Shown here: piece by piece, positions 53,684 through 62,743 of the stretch
Position numbering within the stretch: position 1 is the first letter of the stretch
Layout of the letters: each line of letters starts with the position of its first letter
From: UBA7957 sp965222695
GTDB lineage: Bacteria > Pseudomonadota > Gammaproteobacteria > Granulosicoccales > Granulosicoccaceae
NCBI GenBank assembly: GCA_965222695.1
Contig: OZ244967.1
Coordinates: 4,774,001 to 4,838,000 of the forward strand
Length of the DNA stretch: 64,000 nucleotides
Reading direction: 5' to 3'
The notes under the pieces: model-generated
What the model saw: only the letters and a program-made list of their open reading frames with translations
Told to the model about the DNA's origin: nothing
Databases searched by the model: none
Program-made: the position numbers and the translations under genes

Positions 53684-56488
53684 ATGACAAGGAAGACGCT
53701 GAGCAGGCCCGTGAGAAACTTATTTCTGGGTGTCAGGGAAAAACTGTTACTTTCGTATTCGCTGGTTGCCATTACCACAATAGCGGCCAGCTCGATAGGA
53801 TTTTACTCATTTTCCAAAATTGAGGGCTCAATCGGTCATATTACCAACGACAGTGTTCCGAGTATGATCACGGCAATGATGCTGGCTCAGCGAAGCGCAG
53901 CGTTGGAGTCGGCAATGCCCCTGCTTACCTTGGTAAAGAGTGATACCGAACGTGAAAGTCTCAACAGACAACTGAAACAGCGTGCGCATGTTATTGCGAC
54001 CCTGGGAAATACACTGAGTGAAAACTCCCGCCTGCATTTGATCGTCAATAAGCTCAATGACGGCATTGAGACACTGGATGAATTAACAAAATCCAGACTA
54101 TCCAGCTCCATGCGGCTCGGCAGTACAATGCGGCAGATGTTAGAAGTACAAAGCAAACTCGACAGGCTGCTGGTGACCGAGATTGATGATGCGGGATTCG
54201 AATTGATTATCAGCTCAGAAGACATGACAGCGCAAAATATTGCAAATCTGGAGAGTCTGGCGAGCAGTTCTCTTGTCAAGCTTAATGCAGCTCTGAATTT
54301 GAAATCCGAAATCAATGCTTTGATGTTGAATTTCAGTATAGCCACTGCGACTGATGACCTAGATAAAGTGGAAACACTCGCAAAGCGAGCCGAACTCATT
54401 TCCGCCAGAATCGTAGAGTATCAATCGCAGCTTGGGTCACAATACAGCAATGCGGAATTACTCAGTGCCAGCAATACTATTCTTGCCGCTGCCAAGGGTG
54501 GATCCAGTATTTTCCGTTTGAGAATCGCGGAATTTTCAGAGGCTGCCGCACTGGCTGAATCGGCTGCGCTGCTTGAGTATATTATTCCGAAACAAAAAAG
54601 CCTGACTGAAATTCTGACGGATATTACCGAGAGTGTTTACGCTGAATTGGTAATGTCCGCGAAAGATGTGGAGAACACAAATGCCGAGGGTATTCCGCAG
54701 TTGATGGATACAGGCGTCAGCACTCTACGCGCCTTATTGGAAGCGAGGGCCGAAAACAACCTGATTCTGGGTATGCTGTCTGAGGCGTCGCAGGTCGATT
54801 CGGTTGAATTGTTACAACCCATAATAGAGCGATTCAATGCCGCGAAACAATCAATGCTGGTGGCTCAATCGGGTTTGCAGTCTTTAGCCAATAAAGATCA
54901 AATCGTGAAAAAAATTGAGGCATTGTTTGCATTTGCCCAGGGAGAGAGAAGTATATTTTCACTCAGGCAATCCGAATTGAAGATCCTCTCCAATATCAAC
55001 GTTCAGCTGGACAATCAGAAACAGATACTGGCAGGACTGTTGGATAAGATCAATGAAGAGGTTGACAAAAGCAAGCAGGCGGTTGCCATCGCGTCGGAAA
55101 ACACTTCCGAAATCATCAAGCTAAGCAAGACATGGCTTGGCGTATTTGCTCTGAGCAGTCTTGTGGTATCAGTGTTGATTGTCTGGCTTTTCGTAACCAG
55201 GAATCTGTTGGCAAGATTGATGTCGGTTATCTCGGCCTTGCGTAACATTGCAAACGGTAATTTGGACTGTGAAGTAAAAATTCAGGGCCGTGATGAACTT
55301 GGTGAATTGGCGGAATCACTTGAGGTCTTCCGAGAAAAGGCGCGGGAAAATGATCGCTTGCAGGAGGCTGAGAGAAAAGCCGCCGAAGAGCGTATCGAGC
55401 AGGAGCGGGAGCGGCAGCGTTTTGAGACTGAAAAACAGGCCGCCAGGGACGAGAAGCATCGGCAGGAACTGGAGCGGTCAAAACGGGAAAGCGAACAGAA
55501 CGAAGCGTTGAAACAAGACACAGATGCATTATTGGATGTGGTCAGATCGGCAGCCCAGGGCGATCTGACCAAGTCCATCACCGTTTGTGGTGATCACCCT
55601 ACAGGACAGCTGGCACAGGGCCTGGAGGTCTTGATCGAGTCTTTTACCCGTGTGATGAATCAAATTTTCAGCAGCGCGGAGACGGTTGCAAGCGGTGCCC
55701 GGGAAATGGCTAATGGAAATACACATTTATCGAAACGCACCGAGCAACAGGCAAACAGTCTGGAGGAAACTTCGGCATCGGTGGCTCAAATTACGGAAAC
55801 GGTAAAGCAAAATACGGAAAATGCGCAACATGCGAATGATCTTGCCCTTAAAGCGCAAGAGCGGGCAGAGCAGGGAAGTCAGGTTGTGGCCGAAACCGTA
55901 TCCGCAATGGGGGCAATTAACGAATCCAGCGTAAAAATAGCAGAAATCGTAGGCGTGATCGATGAAATCGCATTTCAAACCAACTTACTCGCATTGAATG
56001 CTGCGGTTGAAGCGGCCCGTGCCGGAGAGCAGGGAAGGGGATTTGCGGTTGTGGCGTCGGAAGTGAGAAATCTTGCGGCGCGCAGCGCAACCGCGGCGAA
56101 GGAAATCAAAGAGCTGATCGAGGACAGCGTTGATAAAGTCAACCATGGCGTCAAACTGGTCGGGGAATCGGGTCAAACGCTGGATGAGCTATTGGGTTCG
56201 GTAAAGCAGGTGACTGATATTGTCAAAGATATTGTTGAAGGCTCGGAACATCAAAGTAATGGCATTGAAAAGGTCAATGAGGCTGTCATTCTGCTCGATG
56301 AAATGACTCAGAAGAACGCTCAGATGGTGCAGATGGCGGCTTCGTCGAGTGAATCCATGGCTGAGCAGTCGGTTAAGTTGAAGGAGCATATCAGTTTCTT
56401 TAATTTTAAAGAGCTGGATGGACCAGGGGACCTGTCGGTGCATGACGTCGGCTCGGAACCAGACGAGCAGCAACGTCTTAGTGCCTGA
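53684..56488 (+). CDS. Methyl-accepting chemotaxis protein with large helical sensor
   Basis: A 934-residue chemoreceptor: membrane segment at about 20-42, an unusually long all-helical periplasmic region of about 440 residues, a second segment at about 484-503, HAMP at about 504-560, a coiled-coil extension rich in Glu/Arg, and a signalling domain with the conserved hairpin tip around EIAFQTNLLALNAAVEAARA. The long helical sensor resembles TorS-type sensors, which read a loaded periplasmic binding protein. The adjacent orphan binding protein is the obvious partner. No C-terminal CheR-binding pentapeptide is seen. The start at 53684 follows GGAG by ten bases. Confidence 0.92.
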   Translation: MTRKTLSRPVRNLFLGVREKLLLSYSLVAITTIAASSIGFYSFSKIEGSIGHITNDSVPSMITAMMLAQRSAALESAMPLLTLVKSDTERESLNRQLKQRAHVIATLGNTLSENSRLHLIVNKLNDGIETLDELTKSRLSSSMRLGSTMRQMLEVQSKLDRLLVTEIDDAGFELIISSEDMTAQNIANLESLASSSLVKLNAALNLKSEINALMLNFSIATATDDLDKVETLAKRAELISARIVEYQSQLGSQYSNAELLSASNTILAAAKGGSSIFRLRIAEFSEAAALAESAALLEYIIPKQKSLTEILTDITESVYAELVMSAKDVENTNAEGIPQLMDTGVSTLRALLEARAENNLILGMLSEASQVDSVELLQPIIERFNAAKQSMLVAQSGLQSLANKDQIVKKIEALFAFAQGERSIFSLRQSELKILSNINVQLDNQKQILAGLLDKINEEVDKSKQAVAIASENTSEIIKLSKTWLGVFALSSLVVSVLIVWLFVTRNLLARLMSVISALRNIANGNLDCEVKIQGRDELGELAESLEVFREKARENDRLQEAERKAAEERIEQERERQRFETEKQAARDEKHRQELERSKRESEQNEALKQDTDALLDVVRSAAQGDLTKSITVCGDHPTGQLAQGLEVLIESFTRVMNQIFSSAETVASGAREMANGNTHLSKRTEQQANSLEETSASVAQITETVKQNTENAQHANDLALKAQERAEQGSQVVAETVSAMGAINESSVKIAEIVGVIDEIAFQTNLLALNAAVEAARAGEQGRGFAVVASEVRNLAARSATAAKEIKELIEDSVDKVNHGVKLVGESGQTLDELLGSVKQVTDIVKDIVEGSEHQSNGIEKVNEAVILLDEMTQKNAQMVQMAASSSESMAEQSVKLKEHISFFNFKELDGPGDLSVHDVGSEPDEQQRLSA

Positions 56489-56542
56489 GAGTGGACTCCG
56501 GTATTTACTGCTTCCGCCAACACCGCCTGCTCTTTTCAATTT

Positions 56543-58129
56543 CTAATACCCCTGAGCCTGCCCATCCTTTCTGGAATCCGATCCTCCGATGAGGACTCCG
56601 GCTTCCCTGTCAATTTGAATAATCTGCCCTCCGCCGTGGGGTGAGCTTGCATTTCGAACGCTGTGTCCCAGGCCGATCAGCGATTCGGCCAAATCGGCGG
56701 GGGCGCCGCGTTCGAGTTCCAGAACATCATCTTCTCCCCAGAATACCCGGTGGTGGTCCAGGGCTTGCTGGGGGTCCATTCCATAATCGATAAGGTTACA
56801 CAAGACGTGTGCATGCCCCATAGGTTGGTAGGCTCCGCCCATCACGCCGAAGCAATATTCGACCTTCCCGTTGTTTGTGGTCATTGACGGAATAATGGTG
56901 TGCATGGGGCGTTTTGCGGGGCCTATGGCGTTTGGGTGATTGTCCTCCACCACGAAGCAGGCTCCGCGGTTTTGCAGGACTATGCCGGTATCGGCAGATG
57001 TGATTCCGGAACCGAAGTTCATGTAGATTGAATTGATAAATGATACGGCTCGTTGATCGCGGTCGACCACAGATAAGTACACGGTATCTGAGCAGGGCAA
57101 TTGCGGCAGGCTGATGGTGTTGTTACGTGAGCGGGAGTTAAATTGCGAGGCCAGTTTTTCGGTGTATCGCTGGCTGAGCAGGGTGCTGACGGAGACGGTC
57201 ATATCCTTGGGGTCGGCGACATAAGCATCCCGGACGGAGTAAGCAATACGTCCGCATTCTATTTCCAGGTGGATCCGCTCGGCGCTGTCAGCTGCCAGGG
57301 AATCCGCGTTCAGATTCTCCAGCAGATTAATCAGTATCAGCGCGATCATACCTTGACCGTTCGGTGGAATTTCAAAAATATCAACGGCGTTGTATCGGGT
57401 TGATAGAGGATTTACCCAGTCAGCGGTAACATTTGCCAGATCTTCTTCGCTGAGAAAGCCACCGTGCGACTGGACAGTACGCGCGATATCGGCGGCGACT
57501 TCTCCTTGATACATGGCGGTCGCGCCATTTTGCGCGATACGGCGCAATGTCCTGGCCAATGCCGGCAGGCGTATTATTTGTCCGCAGGCGGGTGGCTTGC
57601 CCTTAGGCAGATAATGCGAGCGTGATCCTGTGTCCTGTCGGAGTTTTTCGAAGGCGCCGTGCCAATCTTGTGCAACTCTTGGGGCGAGCGAAAATCCGTT
57701 TTCCGCATAGAATATCGCGTCAGCGAACAAAGCGTTGAAATCGAGGGTGCCGAAGCGTTCTGTAAGGGTTTCCCAGGCTTTAACTGCACCGGGTACGGTA
57801 ACGCAATGAGCCGGAACCACCGCCAAATCCGAAATGTTTCGTTCCAGATACCAGTCTAAATGGGCGCGCGAGGCGGAACGGCCTGAGCCGTTGAGTCCAT
57901 GCAGAGTACCGTCCGGGTCGGCGACGATGCAAAAGCAGTCCCCTCCGATTCCGGTCATCTGTGGTTCAACCACTCCAAGCACAGCACTGGCCGCTATGGC
58001 TGCGTCTACCGCATTTCCCCCTTGTTGTAGTATTTTCAAAGCGGTGGAACTGGCAAGAGGATGCGATGTCGCGACCATGCCGTTGCAGGCGTAAACGGGA
58101 GAACGGCCTGGTAGATCAAAATGTCTCAT
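56543..58129 (-). CDS. ggt: Gamma-glutamyltransferase family protein
   Basis: A 528-residue Ntn-hydrolase of the gamma-glutamyltransferase family. The autocatalytic nucleophile is Thr349 in PCSDTVYLSVVD, which splits the chain into large and small subunits. EPQMTGIGGDCF and NFGSGI are further family motifs. There is no signal peptide, so it is the cytoplasmic type, such as those acting on gamma-glutamyl or acylated amino compounds. It is convergent with the chemoreceptor gene. Confidence 0.93.
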   Translation of the reverse strand: MRHFDLPGRSPVYACNGMVATSHPLASSTALKILQQGGNAVDAAIAASAVLGVVEPQMTGIGGDCFCIVADPDGTLHGLNGSGRSASRAHLDWYLERNISDLAVVPAHCVTVPGAVKAWETLTERFGTLDFNALFADAIFYAENGFSLAPRVAQDWHGAFEKLRQDTGSRSHYLPKGKPPACGQIIRLPALARTLRRIAQNGATAMYQGEVAADIARTVQSHGGFLSEEDLANVTADWVNPLSTRYNAVDIFEIPPNGQGMIALILINLLENLNADSLAADSAERIHLEIECGRIAYSVRDAYVADPKDMTVSVSTLLSQRYTEKLASQFNSRSRNNTISLPQLPCSDTVYLSVVDRDQRAVSFINSIYMNFGSGITSADTGIVLQNRGACFVVEDNHPNAIGPAKRPMHTIIPSMTTNNGKVEYCFGVMGGAYQPMGHAHVLCNLIDYGMDPQQALDHHRVFWGEDDVLELERGAPADLAESLIGLGHSVRNASSPHGGGQIIQIDREAGVLIGGSDSRKDGQAQGY

Positions 58130-58261
58130 AGTCTGATCTCTTGCTATCGGGAACGGAGATTTAAGAGCTTAGCAAGATAACATGACAATAGCATTCTGAA
58201 AACGGCTCTGATCGATCGGCAAGAAGTTCCCGCCAGGTGCGTTTTGAACGCAAGCCCCGTA

Positions 58262-58355
58262 GGGGCAAAGCACACGGATGTCCGGCATAAAATCAGGAGG
58301 AAATCTGGCCAAATTCAGCAAATTTGCAGTAGGCGCAGAGATCATGAACAGGTTC
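58262..58355 (+). repeat. Dispersed repeat R, copy B
   Basis: Runs from GGGGCAAAGCACACGGATG through ATAAAATCA and GGCCAAATTCAGC to GCAGAGATCATGAACAGG, matching copy A read on its minus strand block by block. Confidence 0.7.
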
Positions 58356-58765
58356 TTAGTGCCGGATTTAATTCTGATGGCATTTTTCGAGTATCGTCGC
58401 GCAGTCATTTCTTATTCTCCGGAACATTTACCGCAATCAGGGTGCCAGTGATAGTCCGTGTTTCTGCGTGAGTTTAAATCATTGAAATTCTTGTAATTGT
58501 TCATATTTCCGCCAGGGCGGTCTGCCTCAGAATGATCAACAATGGTGCTATGTGAGGAGGCACGGCATTGAATAGGAGCGATACTGGATACTTTGCTCAA
58601 TCAGGACTGATTGTTGGTGTTATTGCCGTGTCATGTAATGAATACGGGCCGCCGAATCGACTTGGCGGAAGCTGAAATTTGTATTCTTTCAATAGAATCG
58701 ATTATGAAAGTGGATATATAATACGGCACCACTTTTTCCGAATATATCAATGGCGTGTATATTTC

Positions 58766-58826
58766 CGCCTGTACAGGACGGAAATTCGTCGAATTCGCAG
58801 TAGGCAGAGAGATTTTAGACAGGCTC
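58766..58826 (+). repeat. Dispersed repeat R, copy C (partial)
   Basis: Shares the final part of the family (TTCGCAGTAGGC, GAGATTTT, ACAGGCTC) with copies A and B, while the first half is diverged. Confidence 0.55.
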
Positions 58827-58858
58827 TCAGATCAACTAGAACAAAAACTGAGCAGACT

Positions 58859-59881
58859 ATGAAATTATTGATGGTCGGGCCGAAGAGCCCGCCTGTAGGA
58901 GGCACAACGGTGTTGTTTGAGCAGCTTTGTTCTTACATTGTTGAGCACACCGATTTTGAATTGACGGTGATGAACACCTCACCGGCCAAACTTGCGCGTT
59001 CTCCGATTTCTATCCTTAGATTCTTTTTAGGCACTTTTAACTCGGTAAGCAAGCACGATATTATCGTCCTGCATTCTTCTTCTTCCGCTATGCTTCTCTT
59101 TGGAGGCGCTACTTTAAAAATTGCGACGGCTTTGCAACAAAAAAAATGGGTGTACAGAAATTTCGGAGGAAGATTCCCTTTATATTGGCAAAAACTTTCC
59201 GGGTTCAAGCGTTATCTGCTGCAACGCACGGTGTTGTCAGCCGATGTATTATTGTTCGAAACCCACGAATCCGTCTCGTTTGTTAAATCCTTAACCGAAA
59301 GTCAGGTAAACTGGTTTCCCAACAGTCGTGTTGTTTCACCTAATACCTCGCTGCGCAGTGGGCCCGCCAGGCGCTTTGTGTTTATTTCTCACGTAAAGCC
59401 TTCCAAGGGCATTCGGATATTAATACAGGCCGCAAAGGGCTTGAAAGGGATAGATATTGATGTATACGGTCCGCTGGAGGGTGGTGTGATAAGGGAAGAA
59501 TTCGAGGGTTCGCTGGTAAACTACAAGGGTGAACTGGTGTCCAGTATGGTCAGAGATACGTTGTGTCAGTACGATGTATTGTTGTTACCGACATTTTATC
59601 AGGGGGAAGGATACCCAGGGATAATACTGGAGGCCTATAGCGTCGGTATGCCTGTGATCACCACTCGCTGGCGCTGTATATCTGAAATTGCGGACCAAAG
59701 CTGCGCCATTTTGACTGAACCGAACAATGTCGGGCAGCTGCAAGAAGCGATTCAGTCACTGGTGGATGATGAATTGCGGGTGAATGAATTGAGAAAGAAC
59801 GCCGCCCAAAAATCACTGGAATTTTCAAGTGACAAATGGAGCAAAGTCTTTGTTGACACCATCTCCAAGCTTGGAGACTAA
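58859..59881 (+). CDS. Glycosyltransferase, GT4 family
   Basis: A 340-residue GT-B enzyme. The start at 58859 (MKLLMVGPKSPPVGGTTV) is chosen because the upstream in-frame extension is translated repeat sequence. The nucleotide-sugar motif near the C terminus is GEGYPGIILEAYSVGMPVI, with the two conserved glutamates. The N-terminal glycine-rich loop PPVGGTT is typical. The donor and acceptor are unknown. No other polysaccharide genes are adjacent; a histidine phosphatase follows 56 bp later. Confidence 0.9.
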   Translation: MKLLMVGPKSPPVGGTTVLFEQLCSYIVEHTDFELTVMNTSPAKLARSPISILRFFLGTFNSVSKHDIIVLHSSSSAMLLFGGATLKIATALQQKKWVYRNFGGRFPLYWQKLSGFKRYLLQRTVLSADVLLFETHESVSFVKSLTESQVNWFPNSRVVSPNTSLRSGPARRFVFISHVKPSKGIRILIQAAKGLKGIDIDVYGPLEGGVIREEFEGSLVNYKGELVSSMVRDTLCQYDVLLLPTFYQGEGYPGIILEAYSVGMPVITTRWRCISEIADQSCAILTEPNNVGQLQEAIQSLVDDELRVNELRKNAAQKSLEFSSDKWSKVFVDTISKLGD

Positions 59882-59937
59882 AAAAAGTCACTAAAACCGC
59901 GATTGCTGCGTTTTCACACGAAGTATTCAAGACAAAT

Positions 59938-60570
59938 ATGTACAGTTGTCGGAATTGTTACTACATCATGCGTCACGGGCACAGTGTTGCCAATCAGAAA
60001 AAGCTTATAGTCAGTAAGGTGGAGAACGGTGGCGGGGCTTATGGTCTGAGTGATGTGGGCGTCGAGCAGGTCAAGCGGAGGCTTTTACTGGAACAGCGGC
60101 TGGATGAATCAACCGTAATTCTTTGCTCTGATTTCAAGCGGGCCTCGGATACGGCGGAAATCGTGGCCCAAACTCTGGCCGTAGACACTCCCGTCGTATC
60201 GGATCCACGCTTGAGAGAGCGGGATTTCGGTGATCTGGAGTTGAAGCACAGTCGTTTCTATGAATCGGTGTGGGATTATGACAAAAACAATCCCAGCCAT
60301 AGTGAATTCTGTGTCGAGTCGGCCACATCTGTTGCGCACCGGGTATTGAATTGTTTTCTGGATCTGGAAAATCACTACAACAGCCGGGATATTCTGCTTA
60401 TTTCTCATGGCGATACTTTACAAATACTACAGGCCGTATTGCAGTCAAAATCACCGGCGGAGCATCGGTCCATCGAACATTTGGAGACCGCGGAGATCCG
60501 CAGACTTTTTGTGGCTATGAATTTTCAGCGGTATCGATCCGCCCCCGCTCGTCTCCGAAATAAACACTAA
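59938..60570 (+). CDS. Histidine phosphatase-family protein
   Basis: A 210-residue member of the phosphoglycerate-mutase-like phosphatase family. The phospho-accepting His13 is in MRHGHSVAN, and the second His157 is in LLISHGDT; Arg12 and Glu94 complete the usual pocket. Substrate unknown. The last 56 bp overlap the 3' end of the convergent flavin reductase gene. Confidence 0.9.
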   Translation: MYSCRNCYYIMRHGHSVANQKKLIVSKVENGGGAYGLSDVGVEQVKRRLLLEQRLDESTVILCSDFKRASDTAEIVAQTLAVDTPVVSDPRLRERDFGDLELKHSRFYESVWDYDKNNPSHSEFCVESATSVAHRVLNCFLDLENHYNSRDILLISHGDTLQILQAVLQSKSPAEHRSIEHLETAEIRRLFVAMNFQRYRSAPARLRNKH

Positions 60571-61441
60571 ACCTCTGTCTCGCAAGTTCTTCAAAATAAC
60601 GCTCAAGCATCTTTCGCACTTGCTTGTCGGCTACTCGACCCCATGGTAGCTCTTCAGCCTGATAGAAACGGCCCTCTGTTGGATCTTCTTCGTGTGCTTC
60701 TCCTCTGTAATAGATAGCTTGAGCGCCCGTTTCCTTGTTTTCATAGACTGAGTAGAGGAACCCAAACGCCACTCTGATTCCAAGCGCGGATAAATGAGTT
60801 CTGAGATTTCTCAGGGAACCGGAGTGCCCGCCTTCTCCACTGTGCGGAAGCTGAAGTGTTTCTTTATCATCTCCCGGCAATAATAATACAGCTCCGTCGC
60901 GCTCTACTATGGCGCCGACGACTAATTCGGCACTTTTATTTGTCGCATTAAAAGCGATCTGCTCGATTCCGGGAGAAAAATAACCGCCATGACCGTATCC
61001 CAGGGGTGTAATTTCCTCGTGATTGAAAGCCAAGACTTTTCCCAGCAAAATAATATGATCACCTGCATCGACGATACTGTGCTGGCTGCATTCAAACCAG
61101 GCAACAACATCGTCGATCAGGGGGCAGCCATAACTCCCCCCATGCCAGCTTACCCGGTCGAACTTGTCCGGATCTTTAGTGGAAAAAATCCCGGATACGT
61201 CCTTTTGCAATTCCGACAGTATATTCACTGCAAAGTAGCCGGCTGCCTCGAAAACGTGTCTGCTCGCCGCCGATTTGGCAATACAGACCAGAAGCAACGG
61301 CGGCTCCAGGGATACTGATGTAAATGAATTAGCGGTAAAACCCCGGGGCCTGCCATCCTGATCTTTGCAGGTTAATACGGTAACCCCGGTCAGAAAACGG
61401 CCGAATGCGTTTCTCAGTTCAAGTGGGTTGAAACTATCCAA
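60515..61441 (-). CDS. Flavin reductase domain fused to Nudix-like domain
   Basis: A 308-residue protein. Residues 1-160 form a flavin-reductase-like FMN-binding domain (FGRFLTGVTVLTC, GFTANSFTSVSLEPPLLLV, GCPLIDDVVAWFEC). Residues about 168-295 look like a Nudix domain by strand order, but the Nudix box at LPHSGEGGHSGSLRNLRTHL lacks the REXXEE acidic residues, so hydrolase activity is unlikely; it may bind a nucleotide such as FAD or NAD. The first domain probably supplies reduced FMN or reduces flavin for a monooxygenase elsewhere. It overlaps the phosphatase gene tail to tail by 56 bp. Confidence 0.82.
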   Translation of the reverse strand: MDSFNPLELRNAFGRFLTGVTVLTCKDQDGRPRGFTANSFTSVSLEPPLLLVCIAKSAASRHVFEAAGYFAVNILSELQKDVSGIFSTKDPDKFDRVSWHGGSYGCPLIDDVVAWFECSQHSIVDAGDHIILLGKVLAFNHEEITPLGYGHGGYFSPGIEQIAFNATNKSAELVVGAIVERDGAVLLLPGDDKETLQLPHSGEGGHSGSLRNLRTHLSALGIRVAFGFLYSVYENKETGAQAIYYRGEAHEEDPTEGRFYQAEELPWGRVADKQVRKMLERYFEELARQRFSVYFGDERGRIDTAENS

Positions 61442-61736
61442 GTCGGTTCTCTAATCAGTCGGTTTTTGCAGCAGTTTAAACTTAAACCGTTATATAGCAA
61501 CTCCTGGATGAAGGAAATCGAGTTTCCGAGCAAGTAGCGCCAGCGAAACAGGGCGGGTGAAATATGCGGGATTTACACCGCCAATGTCGCCTTGTGGCTT
61601 ATGTCTTCTCAAGTGATATATCGCAATATGTACTGTGCTGAGATGGCGATTTTTGCTAAACTTGCGAAATTTTTAGCCCATCCTGTTGCAAAAGAGATTG
61701 CTACGGATTTGGTTTATATTTAATTGGAGGGTCGCT

Positions 61737-62579
61737 GTGTCCGTCAATTCAGATTCTGACTTGATCAAGTCGTTTATTTTAGTGCTGGGTGGATTGGTTC
61801 TATTTACCGTCTGTATTATGTTTCTTGCACGGGTTATCTCACCCCCGGAAGTCTACGACGACAAACTTATCAGTGAAACCCTGCAAAAGCGGATCGCTCC
61901 GGTTGGCCAGGTAAGAACCGCCGCTTCAGCCGCGCAAGACAGTCCCGGCGATGAAAAAACCGAAGTCGCGGCTAAAACTCCACAGGAACTCTACGACGGT
62001 ATCTGTGCCTCCTGTCATGCAACCGGCGTGGCCGAAGCACCCAAACTGGAAGATGAGGCTGAATGGGCCAAGCGTGCCGAGGCAGGAGTGGATGCGCTCG
62101 TCGCGACGGTCATCTCCGGAAAGGGCGCTATGCCTCCGAATGGCGGATCGGCCTATAGCGAAGAAGAAATCAAGTCAGTGGTTCAATTGATGTTAGGGCA
62201 GGATTCCGGGGCTTCAGGCGAAGCTGCGGCCGAGGCTCCGGCGCAAGAGGCTGAATCCACCGATGCGGGGGCAGAAGAACAAAGCGATTCTGCCGAATCG
62301 GGTGAAGCCGCGGCGGCTCCTGCAGCCGCTGAAGGCGGCGGAGTTCCTGCGCAGGTCAAAACAGCGGTCGATACCATTTGCGCCGCCTGTCATATCGCAG
62401 GTGTTGCCGAGGCACCGAAATTCGGTGATAAGGAAGCCTGGGACAAACGAGCCGAAGCGGGTCTCGATGCGATGGTTGCGACGGTGATCTCGGGTAAGGG
62501 CACCATGCCTCCAAAGGGCGGTACTCAGCTCAGCGACACCGAATTGAAGCAGGCCGTTGAATATATTCTCAGCAAATAG
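61737..62579 (+). CDS. Membrane-anchored diheme c5-type cytochrome
   Basis: A 280-residue protein starting at a GTG (61737) with TGGAGG six bases upstream. It has an N-terminal membrane anchor (about residues 12-32), a first heme domain (CASCH 90-94, Met132), an Ala/Glu-rich linker (about 158-203) and a second heme domain (CAACH 215-219, Met257). The two domains are nearly the same along their whole length, for example VAEAPK, KRAEAG and VATVISGKG in both, so they arose by duplication. Likely an electron carrier between respiratory complexes and the oxidase. Confidence 0.92.
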   Translation: MSVNSDSDLIKSFILVLGGLVLFTVCIMFLARVISPPEVYDDKLISETLQKRIAPVGQVRTAASAAQDSPGDEKTEVAAKTPQELYDGICASCHATGVAEAPKLEDEAEWAKRAEAGVDALVATVISGKGAMPPNGGSAYSEEEIKSVVQLMLGQDSGASGEAAAEAPAQEAESTDAGAEEQSDSAESGEAAAAPAAAEGGGVPAQVKTAVDTICAACHIAGVAEAPKFGDKEAWDKRAEAGLDAMVATVISGKGTMPPKGGTQLSDTELKQAVEYILSK

Positions 62580-62715
62580 CACAGGTCGAAATGCGCCGGC
62601 AGGTTTGCGGCGTTCTTTCGATCAGATCCACCACGGAATCCTGTTGTCCTGATTTCCTTTTTGATCGCCGCCGGCGCCATAAGCGAAGTATGGCGATTTT
62701 GAGTGGACAGTCTAT

Positions 62716-62736
62716 CCCGCCAGCCGTAATGGCGGG
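62716..62736. terminator. Hairpin between convergent genes
   Basis: CCCGCCA pairs with TGGCGGG across a 7-nt loop in the gap between the c5-type cytochrome and the antiporter gene. It ends eight bases before the antiporter stop and may serve both strands, although no T run is present. Confidence 0.5.
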
Positions 62737-62743
62737 GGCAGGA

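Larger units (their letters stand above)
58130..58858. other. 729-bp gap holding two R-repeat copies
   Basis: No gene is supported here. R copies B and C lie in the same orientation about 500 bp apart. Short frames between them have no family features or good ribosome sites. The promoter of the glycosyltransferase gene must lie here, possibly within copy C, which ends 33 bp before its start. Confidence 0.5.

Noticed and set aside
58412..58600. Small minus-strand protein with a Cys-x-x-Cys end
   Set aside because: No ribosome site at the candidate starts, and it lies between repeats with no supporting family features.
58679..58858. N-terminal extension of the glycosyltransferase
   Set aside because: The extension translates R repeat copy C; the standard GT-B N terminus begins at 58859.
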